This document shows positions 50,940 to 60,299 of a DNA stretch of 64,000 bases, piece by piece (the stretch's first letter is position 1; each line of letters begins with the position of its first letter). A program made the position numbers and the translations under genes. The notes beneath the pieces were generated by a model. The model did not search any database, was not told the DNA's origin, and saw only the letters and a list, made by a program, of their open reading frames with translations. The DNA comes from Actinoplanes lutulentus. Its GTDB lineage: Bacteria > Actinomycetota > Actinomycetes > Mycobacteriales > Micromonosporaceae. The DNA is taken from positions 186,001 to 250,000 of the forward strand of contig NZ_QLMJ01000007.1 in the NCBI RefSeq assembly GCF_003259845.1, read 5' to 3'.

Positions 50940-52426
50940 CCAGCGCCGGCCTGCCCCCGTCAGTCCCACCGGGCCCGTCGCCGGACCCCGCTCACCCGTC
51001 AGCTGTTCCCGGGCCTCATCCAGAACACTTCCCCGGTGCGCCCGGCTGGCATGCCACCGCTCCACCTCCTGGATATCCGCCTCCCGGGTGGCAGGCTGAT
51101 CCGGGAGCCGGGCTGGAGACGCGGCAGCGGTTGCATCCGCTCAGCCCGTTGCTGAGCGGCGCCAAGAGCATCGTGGTGATCGTCGCGGCGCTGTCCTGGC
51201 AGACGCTGTCCCAGCTCGGGACCACGCACTTCGCCATGCTCGTCGCCATCCTCGCCGTCGGGGTCGTGATCTTCTCGGTGATCGGCTGGTACAACACCGG
51301 GTACCAGGTGATCGGCCGGGAACTGCGGATCGCCGAAGGACTGATCTGGCGCCGCAACCGGGCCATCCCACTCGACCGTCTCCAGTCCGTCGAGCTGCGC
51401 CGGCCACTACTCGCCCAGCTCACCGGACTCGCCGAACTCCGCCTCGAAGTCGTCGGCGGCGGCAAGACCGAGGCGCCACTGGCGTACCTCACGGTCCGGG
51501 AAGCGGGACTGCTCCGGGAACGGCTTCTCGCGCTCTCCGCGCGTACCCAAGCTGGTCAAAGCGCGAGTGTCGCGGAGCCGGCGGCCGGGGCCGCGGCGGT
51601 GACCACCGCGCAGGCCCCCCTTTATCGCGTTCGCAACCGTGACCTGCTGATCAGCCAGTTGCTGACGCCGCAGGCGTTCTTCCTGCCGATCGGTGTCGCG
51701 TGGGTGGTGACGCAGTTCGTGATGGAGGGATCGTGGACGTTCGTCGGGATCGCCAGCACCGTGACCGCGATGGCCGGTGTGCTGCTCCAGCCGATCCGGC
51801 GGGTGCTCGGCGACTGGGATTTCCAGCTCGGCCGTGACCGGGACCGGCGGCTCGTGCTGCACTACGGGCTGGTCGAGACGCGCAATCAGGTGGTGCCGCC
51901 GTTCCGGGTGCAGACCGTGCGGGTCATCTGGCCGTTCCTGTGGCGCAAGGCGCGGTGGCTCAACCTGCGGCTCGACATCGCCGGGTACAGCGGGCCGGAG
52001 CCCGGTGACGACAAGAACTCGGATCGGCTGATGCCGGTCGGGGACATCGCTACCGCGCGTTCGCTGGTCGCGGCGGTTCTACCCGGTGTCGACCTGGCGA
52101 CTCTCGCCACCTCGCCGCCTCCGGCGCGTGCGCGCTGGCTGCACCCGATCGGGCTGCGGTTCTACGGGGCCGGGCTGACGCCTGACGTGTTCGTCACCCG
52201 GCAGGGGCGGGTCACGCGCGAGGTGAGCCTGGTTCCGTACGCACGGTTGCAGAGCGTGCGTGTGGTTCAAGGGCCGTTGCAGCGCAGGCTCGGGCTGGCG
52301 ACCGTTTACGCCGACACCGCCGGTGGCCGGTCCGGAGTGGCTCGTGATCGGGATCTTGCTGAGGCTTGGGCGCTTGCCGAGCAGCTGGCGGTTCGGGCTC
52401 GGGCGGCGCGGGTTGGCGGGTCCTAA
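50936..52426 (+). CDS. bPH2-domain membrane protein (YdbT-like)
   Basis: 496 residues. Pro-rich N-terminus of about 65 residues, two helices, a bPH2 domain (IGRELRIAEGLIWRRNRAIP, then LDRLQSVELRRPLL), two more helices (FFLPIGVAWVVTQFV), a second PH-like region, and a third at the C-terminus (REVSLVPYARLQSVRVVQGP). Partner of the YdbS-like protein. GTG start, coupled. Confidence 0.87.
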   Translation: MTSAGLPPSVPPGPSPDPAHPSAVPGPHPEHFPGAPGWHATAPPPGYPPPGWQADPGAGLETRQRLHPLSPLLSGAKSIVVIVAALSWQTLSQLGTTHFAMLVAILAVGVVIFSVIGWYNTGYQVIGRELRIAEGLIWRRNRAIPLDRLQSVELRRPLLAQLTGLAELRLEVVGGGKTEAPLAYLTVREAGLLRERLLALSARTQAGQSASVAEPAAGAAAVTTAQAPLYRVRNRDLLISQLLTPQAFFLPIGVAWVVTQFVMEGSWTFVGIASTVTAMAGVLLQPIRRVLGDWDFQLGRDRDRRLVLHYGLVETRNQVVPPFRVQTVRVIWPFLWRKARWLNLRLDIAGYSGPEPGDDKNSDRLMPVGDIATARSLVAAVLPGVDLATLATSPPPARARWLHPIGLRFYGAGLTPDVFVTRQGRVTREVSLVPYARLQSVRVVQGPLQRRLGLATVYADTAGGRSGVARDRDLAEAWALAEQLAVRARAARVGGS

Positions 52427-52435
52427 GGTGTGTGG

Positions 52436-52831
52436 ATGGAGTTTCCGGAGTTCGCACCGGGGCTGAACGCCCGAGTCGAATTGACCGTCACCGACGCCGA
52501 CACCGCGCAGTCCATCGGCTCCGGTGACGTGCCGGTGCTGGGCACGCCCCGGCTGCTCGCCTTGGCCGAAGCAGCCACCGTCGCCGCCACCGCACGGCAG
52601 ATCCCCGGCGGCGTCACCACGGTCGGCAGCCGGGCTGAGATCGAACATCGCGCGCCGACGCCGGTGGGGCGTACCGTCGCCGCCACAGCGACGCTGACCA
52701 AGGTGGACGGGCGCACGCTGGTCTTCGACGTCACGGTTCGGGATCGGGGTGCGGTCGTGGCCGAGGTGCGGGTGGAGCGGATTCTGGTGGAGCGGCAGCG
52801 TTTTATCGCTGGGGCAGAGGTTCTTCGGTAG
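52436..52831 (+). CDS. Hotdog-fold thioesterase, FlK-like
   Basis: 131 residues. Resembles fluoroacetyl-CoA thioesterase (FlK) fold members: VPVLGTPRLLALAEAATVAA holds the helix glutamate, EIEHRAPTPVG the catalytic-type histidine. These proteins hydrolyse small acyl-CoA; substrate unknown, and fluoroacetate resistance should not be assumed. ATG at 52436, GTG two codons earlier possible. Confidence 0.8.
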   Translation: MEFPEFAPGLNARVELTVTDADTAQSIGSGDVPVLGTPRLLALAEAATVAATARQIPGGVTTVGSRAEIEHRAPTPVGRTVAATATLTKVDGRTLVFDVTVRDRGAVVAEVRVERILVERQRFIAGAEVLR

Positions 52832-52899
52832 GGGTTTTTGGTTTTTCGGGTTTCTTGGCTCCGGCTTTTCGGTAGGGCTTCTTCGGTCGGGCTTCTTCG

Positions 52900-53838
52900 C
52901 TAGAGCAGGGCGCCCCAGCGGGTGGTCAGCTCGGGGGCGGTCGGCATCGCGGTGGCGCCACCCGGGCGTTCGCAGACCAGGCCGGCTACGGCGAGGGCGA
53001 AGCGCACATGGCGCTGCCAGTCCGCCAGGCTGCCGGGCCGGCCCTCGTCCAGCAGGCGGCGGATCAGGGCGCCCATCACCGAGTCACCGGCGCCGGTCGC
53101 GTCGATGGCGGCCACTGCCGGGGCGGGCAGCATCACGCCACCGTCTTGCGCGGCAATGTAGGCGCCTTTTGATCCGCAGGTGACGACCACGGCCTTGGCT
53201 CCCACTGCGCGGATCCGCTCGGCGGCGACTGCCGGGTCCGGCTCGTCGTACAGGATCGTCGCGTCAGCTTGGCTGAGTTTTACCAGGTCGGCGGTGGTGA
53301 AGAATTCTTCGACCAGGGTTTGGAGAGCTTTGATCGCGGCGGCGTCCGGTAGAAGTGTGGGGCGGACGTTGGGGTCGAAGACCTTCAGAGGGCCGGGGGT
53401 CTGCCACGCTTTTCTGGCTGCTGAGCGGAAGGGTTCGCGGAGCAGGCAGATCGAGCCGGTGTAAAGGACTTTCGCGTCTGCGACGGTAGTTTCGTCCAGG
53501 TCATCGGGCGTCAGCAGCGCGTAGGAGGGTGGCTCACCGTAGAAGGTGAAGGTTGGTTCAGCGCCTTCGAATGTGGTCACTGCCAGCGTGGTGGGCGCGG
53601 TTACTCGGCGGATGCCGCGTTCGTTGACTCCAGCATTTCGGATAAATGCTGATATGCGGTCGCCGAGGACATCGTTACTCAGCGAGCCGGCGTAGGTGAC
53701 CTCGCCGCCCAGCCGGGCTACGCCGACAGCGACGTTGAGTGGTGCGCCGCCGATCGCCTGCTTGTAGATCTGCTCCCCGCCGGCGTCAGCCTCCAGCAGG
53801 TCGATCAGTGCCTCGCCCATGACCATCGCGTAACCCAT
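52900..53838 (-). CDS. PfkB-family sugar kinase (fructokinase-like)
   Basis: 312 residues. PfkB signatures: GGAPLNVAVGVARLGGEV near residue 30 and DATGAGDSVMGALIRRLLDE with the catalytic Asp. Phosphorylates a sugar, probably fructose. ATG 53838 has GGAGGG eight bases upstream. The frame stays open for 159 codons further upstream through a 63-bp tandem repeat, but no start there has a ribosome site. Confidence 0.88.
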   Translation of the reverse strand: MGYAMVMGEALIDLLEADAGGEQIYKQAIGGAPLNVAVGVARLGGEVTYAGSLSNDVLGDRISAFIRNAGVNERGIRRVTAPTTLAVTTFEGAEPTFTFYGEPPSYALLTPDDLDETTVADAKVLYTGSICLLREPFRSAARKAWQTPGPLKVFDPNVRPTLLPDAAAIKALQTLVEEFFTTADLVKLSQADATILYDEPDPAVAAERIRAVGAKAVVVTCGSKGAYIAAQDGGVMLPAPAVAAIDATGAGDSVMGALIRRLLDEGRPGSLADWQRHVRFALAVAGLVCERPGGATAMPTAPELTTRWGALL

Positions 53839-53977
53839 GACCGCCCCCTCCGCCGTCCCGAGCCAGCCTCTCACCCCAGACGGCCTCCAGTCACGGCGTC
53901 CGTTCACGGCACCCTTCCGCCTGCGCGAGGCACCCGCCGCCGCAAGCACGAGCCCCAGTCCCGGGCTCGCGCTTGTG

Positions 53978-54205
53978 GTCGTATTTTCGGCCCCTGCGCG
54001 ACCACAAGCACAAGCCGAGCGGAAGCGGCTCGCGCCTACGGTCGCGTTTTCGGCCCCTGCGCGGCCACAAGCACAAGCCAAGCGGGAGCGGCTCGCGCCT
54101 ACGGTCGCGTTTTCGGCGCTCACGCGACCACATGCACGAGCCGAGCGGAAGCGGCTCGCGCTTACGGTCGCGTTTTCGGCCCCTGCGCGACCACAAGCAC
54201 AAGCT
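53978..54205. repeat. 63-bp tandem repeat, about 3.6 copies
   Basis: GTCGYRTTTTCGG starts units at 53978, 54041, 54104 and 54167. Each unit has nested inverted arms, GCGACC ... GGTCGC outside and GAGCCG ... CGGCTC inside, so each can fold as a hairpin. 63 bp keeps reading frame, yet I see no convincing gene. Upstream of the sugar kinase. Confidence 0.85.
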
Positions 54206-54318
54206 GGCCTCTGCCCCGGCGCTTCGGCGCTTCGGTTGTTGGTGGCTGGCTGGACTGGAGCGGATCGCGGTGGCGGTGGGCCGTGCAGAGTTCTCCCGTT
54301 GCGGAGTGGCTGCACCCT

Positions 54319-54489
54319 ATGGCTGCCGGCTCAACGCTGCGGCGACCCCAGTGTGCAGCTGGCGTTGGGGTGGCTGTCGCTCATGGCTGCCGGCTTAACG
54401 GTACGGCGACCGTGGCGTGCAGCCGGGGCAGGGCGGCTGCACCGGATGGCTGCCGGCCGTACGGTGTGGCGACCGTGGCGTGCAGCCGG
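54319..54489. repeat. 63-64 bp tandem repeat, about 2.7 copies
   Basis: ATGGCTGCCGG starts units at 54319, 54383 and 54446; each carries GGCGACC and GTGCAGC. Distinct in sequence from the neighbouring 63-bp array but the same length. Confidence 0.75.
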
Positions 54490-54657
54490 TTGGGGCTGTT
54501 GGTTGTCACTGCTGAACCTGCTGGCCGATTGAGATCGCGCGCTAGCAGTGGACGCTCGGGTTTGATCACTTCTCCGCTCCCGGTTTTCCGCGGCGATCGT
54601 GGTCCTTGAACCACGGCCCGGTGGGAACGGCGGCCCAATGTCGCGCGGGGCAGACGG

Positions 54658-54700
54658 GTGTGTCGATTTCGGGTTCGATGCGCGCCTTTACTCGACACAC
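54658..54700 (+). repeat. Dispersed repeat family A, copy 2
   Basis: 43 bp, GTGTGTCGA (54658-54666) to TCGACACAC (54692-54700), identical in length and arms to the copy at 14684-14726. Confidence 0.85.
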
Positions 54701-54798
54701 ACCGGGTGGTTGCTCGCGGCGTGATGCCTTTGGTCCGGCAGAGCGGATCGGATCCGGTCTCCGGGCGAGCTGGTCGCCGGGCAGGCCGACCGCCCGGC

Positions 54799-54853
54799 GA
54801 GCCGTAGGCCAGATAGGTCATCGCAGCCTCATTACAGGGCTGAGCTACGGCTC
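54799..54853. repeat. Dispersed palindromic repeat family B, copy 3
   Basis: 55 bp from GAGCCGTAG to CTACGGCTC. It is the reverse complement of the element at 26426-26480, sharing GGTCATCGCA- and CCTCA-like interior sequence. Confidence 0.8.
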
Positions 54854-54869
54854 GCCCCGCGGCAACGGG

Positions 54870-55063
54870 ACCCGCGGCGCCGAGACCCGCGGGAGCACGA
54901 CCCGCGGAGGCACGACCCGCGGAGGCACGACCCGCGGGGGGGGCTAGACCTGCGGGGGCTAGACCTGCGGGGGCACCACCTGCAGGGGCTAGACCTGCGG
55001 AGGCACCACCTGCAGGGGCACGACCTGCGGGGGGCTGGACCTGTGGGGGCGGGACCTGCCTGG
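54870..55063. repeat. 15-bp minisatellite, about 13 copies
   Basis: ACCYGCGG recurs every 15 bases (two steps are 16-18). It would encode Ala/Gly/Pro-rich repeats in several frames. The flanking 54890-55229 has no supportable gene. Confidence 0.8.
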
Positions 55064-55229
55064 GCGCCGTTTGGGGCGGCGGTGGGAGCTGGCCGAGTGT
55101 GGGCGCTTGCCCCGTGGGTGGGTGGCCGGGGCTCGCACGGTTGCTGGGATTCCCCGTGGTCACGGAAGCTCAGACCGCTTTGGGGGGTTGTGTGGCTAGT
55201 TATATGGGTGATTTTGCGACACTTTGGGG

Positions 55230-55880
55230 ATGAATTTTCGACTTGTGCTTTTGGCGGTTCCGCTTGTGCTCGGGGCCTGTGCCAGCGCCATGGCTACGCC
55301 GGCCTCGCCTGAGGTGTCCGTGTCAGCTGTGCCGGATGCGGCGCCTGGGCTGGAGCCCGGGCCGGTCAGTTCGGGGACCTTCCGGGCGTGGCGGGAAGGG
55401 GCCACCGCGGTCACCTATGACGCTGCCGCTGTGCCGGTAGGTGCGACCGCTGAGGTCAGCGTCAACGAAGCCGCGGGCAGTGTCACCGTCAAGGCTGAGC
55501 TGGCCGGGCTGGTTCCGGGGCGGAAGTACGGGGCTCACCTGCACAACAACCCGTGCACGGCTGACCCCGCCGAGGCTGGGCCGCACTATCAGCATCGGGT
55601 GGATCCGGCTGCTGGGCCGGGGAAGCCTTCGGTGGATCCGGTCTATGCCAACCCCGCCAATGAGATCTGGCTGGACTTCACCACTGACGCTGCGGGGACC
55701 GCAAAAGCCACGAGTGTTCAGCAGTGGCGGTTCGACGCGGCGCGGCCGCCGTGGTCGTTCGTGCTGCACGCTGAGGGAACCCACACCGCGCATGGTGAGG
55801 CCGGGACCGCTGGGGCGAGGCTGGCCTGTCTCACGCGGGATCCGGTTCCGGCCTATGTGAACCAGCCGGGCCGCGGATAA
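55230..55880 (+). CDS. Cu-only superoxide dismutase-like lipoprotein (SodC family)
   Basis: 216 residues. Signal peptide with lipobox LVLGAC (Cys17), so membrane-anchored outside the cell. Copper ligands fit His103, His105, His119 or His122, and His180; Cys109/Cys200 would be the disulfide and Arg197 the active-site arginine (GARLAC). The zinc-loop histidines and aspartate are absent: the segment 123-150 has none. This is the pattern of copper-only SODs. ATG at 55230 preferred; a TTG two codons earlier is possible. Single gene. Confidence 0.83.
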   Translation: MNFRLVLLAVPLVLGACASAMATPASPEVSVSAVPDAAPGLEPGPVSSGTFRAWREGATAVTYDAAAVPVGATAEVSVNEAAGSVTVKAELAGLVPGRKYGAHLHNNPCTADPAEAGPHYQHRVDPAAGPGKPSVDPVYANPANEIWLDFTTDAAGTAKATSVQQWRFDAARPPWSFVLHAEGTHTAHGEAGTAGARLACLTRDPVPAYVNQPGRG

Positions 55881-56057
55881 GAGGCCACCTCAACGGCGTG
55901 GGTGCGATGCCGTTGCTTGCGGGGGCCGTGGAGGCTTTCACCAAACAGCTGAAGCCGTCCGGGCGTATAAGCAAGAGCGGGAGCGGAAGTGACCGCGCCT
56001 GCCGGGCGCACCGCTGGGGTTGTACCGTCGAGCCAGCGAGAACGGAGGCATCCTCAG

Positions 56058-57509
56058 ATGGCCGAGCAAGCCAAGACGGAGTCGCACGATCCGGATTTCC
56101 CGGAGGCGTTTCTGCAGTTCATGCGCAGTGGCTGGCGGGAGGATCCGCTCGCGGTGACGCCGCTGCCAGAGGTTCCCAACTACGCCAAGCGGCGGGCGGC
56201 GCTCTCCGAGGCGTTCCCGGGTGAGACGCTGATCATTCCGAGCGGCAACGAGAAGGTGCGGGCGAACGACACCGATTACCCGTTCCGTCCCGGCAGTGAC
56301 TTCTTCTATCTGACCGGCGACCGTGACCCGGACAGCGTGCTGGTGCTGCTGCCGACCGGTTCGGGGCATGACGCGGTGCTGTTCACGCGGGAGCGCAACT
56401 CCAAGGAGACCGACCGGTTCTTCCGGGACCGCAACGGTGAGCTCTGGATCGGGCGCACCCACACGCTCGCCGAGAAGTCGGCTGAGCTGGGTGTGGACAC
56501 GGCGTCGCTGGGGCAGCTCGGCACGGTGCTGGCCGGTTCGGCGCCGGGGCGCACCCGGGTGCTGCGCGGCCTCGATGCGAACGTGGACCGGGCGGTGCTG
56601 GCCTACGAGCCGAACCGGGAGAAGCCCCGCGACCGCGAGCTGGCGTGGGTGATCTCCGAGCTCAAGCTGGTCAAGGACGAGTGGGAGATCGGCCAGCTGC
56701 AGGCCGCGATCGACGCGACAGTGCGCGGCTTCGAAGACGTGGCCCGGGTGCTCCCGGCCGACCGTCCGGTCAAGGAGCGGCTGCTGGAGGGCGTGTTCGG
56801 GCTGCGGGCGCGGCACGAGGGCAACGACGTGGGTTACAGCTCCATCGTCGGTTCCGGGCCGCACGCCACGATCCTTCATTGGGTACGCAACACCGGCGTC
56901 ACCACTCCCGGCGAACTGCTGCTGATGGACATGGGTGTCGAGGGCAACAACCTCTACACCGCCGACGTGACCCGCACGGTGCCGGTCAACGGGACGTTCA
57001 CGCCGCTGCAGCGCCAGGTCTACGACATCGTGCACGCGTCGCAGCAGGCCGGCATGGACGCGATCCGGCCGGGTGTGAAGTTCAAGGACATCCACCAGAC
57101 CTGCATGCGCGTGCTCGCCGAGGGTCTGAACGATCTCGGCCTGCTGCCGGTCAGCGTGGACGAGGCGATGAGCGAGAACAGCACGGTCTACCGCCGGTGG
57201 ACGCTGCATGGTTTCGGCCACATGCTCGGCATCGACGTGCACGACTGCTCGAACGCCCGCAAGGAGTCGTACCGGGACGGTGAGCTCAAGGAAGGCTACG
57301 TGCTGACCGTCGAGCCGGGTCTCTACTTCCAGGCCGAGGACGACCTGGTCCCGGCCGAGTTGCAGGGTGTCGGCGTCCGGATCGAGGACGACGTTCTGGT
57401 CACCAGCGACGGCTGCCGCAACCTGTCGGCCGGCCTGCCGCGCTCCTCCGGTGAGGTCGAGCAGTGGCTGGCGTCGCAGCGCGAAGCGGGACCGCGGTTA
57501 CCTGTGTGA
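56058..57509 (+). CDS. pepP: Xaa-Pro aminopeptidase (aminopeptidase P, PepP)
   Basis: 483 residues, creatinase fold. N-terminal AMP_N domain (1-180), catalytic M24 domain with metal ligands in MDMGVEGNNLYTADVTRT, HGFGHMLGIDVHD, TVEPGLYF and the final Glu of VRIEDD. Removes N-terminal residues before proline. ATG 56058 after GGAGG. Single gene; the SARP regulator starts 46 bases downstream. Confidence 0.93.
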   Translation: MAEQAKTESHDPDFPEAFLQFMRSGWREDPLAVTPLPEVPNYAKRRAALSEAFPGETLIIPSGNEKVRANDTDYPFRPGSDFFYLTGDRDPDSVLVLLPTGSGHDAVLFTRERNSKETDRFFRDRNGELWIGRTHTLAEKSAELGVDTASLGQLGTVLAGSAPGRTRVLRGLDANVDRAVLAYEPNREKPRDRELAWVISELKLVKDEWEIGQLQAAIDATVRGFEDVARVLPADRPVKERLLEGVFGLRARHEGNDVGYSSIVGSGPHATILHWVRNTGVTTPGELLLMDMGVEGNNLYTADVTRTVPVNGTFTPLQRQVYDIVHASQQAGMDAIRPGVKFKDIHQTCMRVLAEGLNDLGLLPVSVDEAMSENSTVYRRWTLHGFGHMLGIDVHDCSNARKESYRDGELKEGYVLTVEPGLYFQAEDDLVPAELQGVGVRIEDDVLVTSDGCRNLSAGLPRSSGEVEQWLASQREAGPRLPV

Positions 57510-57555
57510 CGTTTGTGACGTGTTGCTCCGCGCTCGCGCTGGGCAGAGTGGTGGC

Positions 57556-60237
57556 ATGACCACGTCCGAGCCCGCCGTAAGGCTTCGCGCCTACGGCGGG
57601 CTCCGCATGTGGCGTGACGGCGTCGAGGTCGATATCGGACCGCCCCGGCAGCGGGTTCTGCTCGCCGCGCTGCTCGCCGCACGCGGTGGGGTCGTCGGCA
57701 TCACCGAGCTGGTCGAGCTGATCTGGGGCGCCGAGCCGTCACAGAGCGCTGTCAACCAGCTGCACCGGCTGGTCGGGCAGGTACGCCGCCTGTTCGAGCC
57801 CGATCTGCCCAGCCGGGCGACGGGCCGATGGGTGCATCCGGCCGGTGAGGGATATCGGCTGGTCGCGGACGCTCTCGATACCGACCTGGCCGCGACGCCG
57901 TCGCTGGACGCCGTGCAGGAACCGGCCTTCGCCGGGCTCGACCCGGAGGTGCTGGAGCACCCGCTGTTCGTGACGATCGCCCAGGAGCGCATCCAGATCG
58001 CGGTGGACGCCGCCGACCAGCCCAGCGCGCTGAGCGGCGTCCAGCGGATCGCGGCGTCCGCGCCGCTGCACGAGCCGCTGCAGGCCCGGCTGATCCGGCT
58101 GCTGGTGCTCTCCGGGCGCCGTGCCGAGGCCCTGGTGCTCTTCGACGAGGTGCGGCACCGGCTCGCCGACGAACTGGGCACCGATCCGGGCGCCGAACTC
58201 CGCGCGGCTCACCTGCTGGCGCTGGAGGACGAGCAGCCGGCCGCACACCGCCCTGTTCAGCTTCCCCGCCGGGTCGCCGGGTTCGTGCCCCGCCATGACC
58301 TCACGTCGGCCCTCGACGCCCAGGCCAACAACGCCGCGATCGTCATTCTCAGCGGCATGGGTGGCGTCGGCAAGACGGCCGTCGCCGTGGACTGGGCGCA
58401 CCGGCTCGCCCCGCGCTTCCCGGACGGCCAGCTCTATCTCAACCTGCGCGGCTTCGACCCGAGCGGCCGCCTCGTCGACCCGGTCGACGCGCTCAACACC
58501 CTGCTCGAATCGGTCGGTGTCTCGCTGGCCTCGCTCGGTGGCACCGGCCTCGACGCGCGGGCCGCCCGGTTCCGGTCCGCCCTCGCCGACCGCAAGATGA
58601 TCGTGCTGCTGGACAACGCCCGCGACTCCGAGCAGGTCCGGCCGCTGCTGCCCGGCGTACCGGGCTGTCTCGTCGTCGTGACCAGCCGCAACCGGCTGAC
58701 CGGCCTGGTCGCCCGGGAAGGCGCGCGGCCCGTGCACGTGAACCGGCTCGGTGACGCGGCCGCGAGCGAACTGCTGGCCAAGCGGGTCGGCTCGGCCCGG
58801 CTCGCCGCCGAGCCGGCGGCGAGCCAGGACCTCGTGCGATTCTGCGCGGGACTTCCGCTCGCGCTCGCGATCGCGGCGGCCCATGCTTCGGTACGCCCGG
58901 ACATGCGGCTCAGTGAGTTCGTCGAAGAGCTAGAACTGGACGCCCTCTCCACGGGCGAGTCCGGGGACGACGTGCGATCCGCGTTCTCCTGGTCCTACGA
59001 GGCGCTCAGCCCGGCTGCCGCCCGGCTGTTCCGGCTGCTCGCCGTGCACCCCGGGCCGGAGATCTCGATCGCGGCGGCGGCAAGCATCGCCGGGGCCGGC
59101 CCGAAAGCACGGTCGCTGCTCGCCGAGTTGAGCGCGGCAAACATGCTGACCGAGGCGGACGGGCGCCGGTACACGATGCACGACCTGCTGCACGCGTACG
59201 CCGACGAGCTGCTGGAGAGCTCCGGCGAGCGGCTCGACGCGGAGAAACGCCTGGTCGAGCACTATGTGCGGAGCATCCGGCACTCGTACCTGATGTTCGG
59301 GCGGCCGCAGGTCACCTACCTCGGGCCGCCGTCGGCCGGGATGACGATCGAGCGGCCGGCCGACTTCGCCGCGGCCCTGGAGTGGTACCTGCGGGAGAAG
59401 CTCACCCTGCGCGCCGTCATCGACCTGGCGCTGCTCCGCCGCTGGCATCGCGAGGCCATCGAGATGGTGCTCGACCTGCGAGCCGCCCGGGGTGCCGTGG
59501 TGGAGCCGCCGGCCGACTCGGCCGAGCAGTCCGAGCGCGCGCTGAAAGCAGCGCAGTCGCTCGGCGAACCGGTCCTGGAAGCCGGGATGCTGCGGGAGAG
59601 CTCGATCGGGCTGCACTCGACCGACCCGAATCAGTTCCGGTCCCGGCTGGAACGGGCGCTGGAACTCTACGAAAGCATCGACGACCTGGCCGGGCAGGCG
59701 ATGGTGTGGCGCAACATGGCCTGGTCGACCACGGCCGAGCCCTCGGAACGCCTGATGTACGCGAAACGGGCGGTCGACACGGCCGAGCTCTGCGGCGAGC
59801 CGAGCGTGCTGGTCTTCGCCCTCGCCGCGCTCGGCTCCGAACTGCGTGACCAGGGTGACCTCGCCAGCGCCGCCGATGCCGCGCTGGAGGCCCACGAGCT
59901 CGCCGTCCAGGCCGACGTCCTGGACATGTCGGCGCAGACCGCCGTGAAACTCGCCGAGATCAAACTCGCCCTCGCCGATCACTCAGCTGCCGTCCGGTAC
60001 GCCTCGACGGCCCTCGACCTCACCCCGCCGGCCGAGGTCTTCACGCCGTTCCAGGCCAGCGCGATCCTCGCCGAGGCCACGCTCGCCCTCGGTGACACCG
60101 CCCGGGCGTCCGCCGTCGTGTCCACGTTCCGGCAGGCCGCTGCCCAGCACTCGCACATCTACCGGGTGGTCTGGGGCGACGACGAGGTCGACGCGGTGAT
60201 CTCCCGGGTGGATGCTTGTGCATCATCGATGCACTGA
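57556..60237 (+). CDS. AfsR/SARP-family regulator (SARP-NB-ARC-TPR)
   Basis: 893 residues. N-terminal OmpR-like winged helix (LRAYGGLRMWRDGVEVDIGP; 1-105), bacterial activation domain (110-230), NB-ARC ATPase with P-loop GMGGVGKT at 267-274 and walker B MIVLLDNA, GLPLAL motif, winged helix, then TPR-like repeats (about 600-880). Pathway-wide activator of the AfsR type. No biosynthetic cluster is in the window, so a cluster-specific role is not shown. ATG 57556. Confidence 0.9.
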   Translation: MTTSEPAVRLRAYGGLRMWRDGVEVDIGPPRQRVLLAALLAARGGVVGITELVELIWGAEPSQSAVNQLHRLVGQVRRLFEPDLPSRATGRWVHPAGEGYRLVADALDTDLAATPSLDAVQEPAFAGLDPEVLEHPLFVTIAQERIQIAVDAADQPSALSGVQRIAASAPLHEPLQARLIRLLVLSGRRAEALVLFDEVRHRLADELGTDPGAELRAAHLLALEDEQPAAHRPVQLPRRVAGFVPRHDLTSALDAQANNAAIVILSGMGGVGKTAVAVDWAHRLAPRFPDGQLYLNLRGFDPSGRLVDPVDALNTLLESVGVSLASLGGTGLDARAARFRSALADRKMIVLLDNARDSEQVRPLLPGVPGCLVVVTSRNRLTGLVAREGARPVHVNRLGDAAASELLAKRVGSARLAAEPAASQDLVRFCAGLPLALAIAAAHASVRPDMRLSEFVEELELDALSTGESGDDVRSAFSWSYEALSPAAARLFRLLAVHPGPEISIAAAASIAGAGPKARSLLAELSAANMLTEADGRRYTMHDLLHAYADELLESSGERLDAEKRLVEHYVRSIRHSYLMFGRPQVTYLGPPSAGMTIERPADFAAALEWYLREKLTLRAVIDLALLRRWHREAIEMVLDLRAARGAVVEPPADSAEQSERALKAAQSLGEPVLEAGMLRESSIGLHSTDPNQFRSRLERALELYESIDDLAGQAMVWRNMAWSTTAEPSERLMYAKRAVDTAELCGEPSVLVFALAALGSELRDQGDLASAADAALEAHELAVQADVLDMSAQTAVKLAEIKLALADHSAAVRYASTALDLTPPAEVFTPFQASAILAEATLALGDTARASAVVSTFRQAAAQHSHIYRVVWGDDEVDAVISRVDACASSMH

Positions 60238-60299
60238 ATTTGCACTGACTCAGAGTTTTCTCATCCTCGACCCGCTGTCCGAGGACGAGGAGAACCACG

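Noticed and set aside
53837..54532. 231-residue plus-strand frame
   Set aside because: It reads the 63-bp and 63-64 bp arrays. The sequence is repeat-derived, with no recognisable domain or start signal.
54381..55163. 260-residue Pro/Ala-rich minus-strand frame
   Set aside because: It runs through the 15-bp minisatellite and families A and B. Composition comes from the repeats; no ribosome site or known domain.
57556..60237. SARP regulator as marker of a biosynthetic gene cluster
   Set aside because: No polyketide, peptide or terpene biosynthesis gene lies within reach, so no cluster is supported here.
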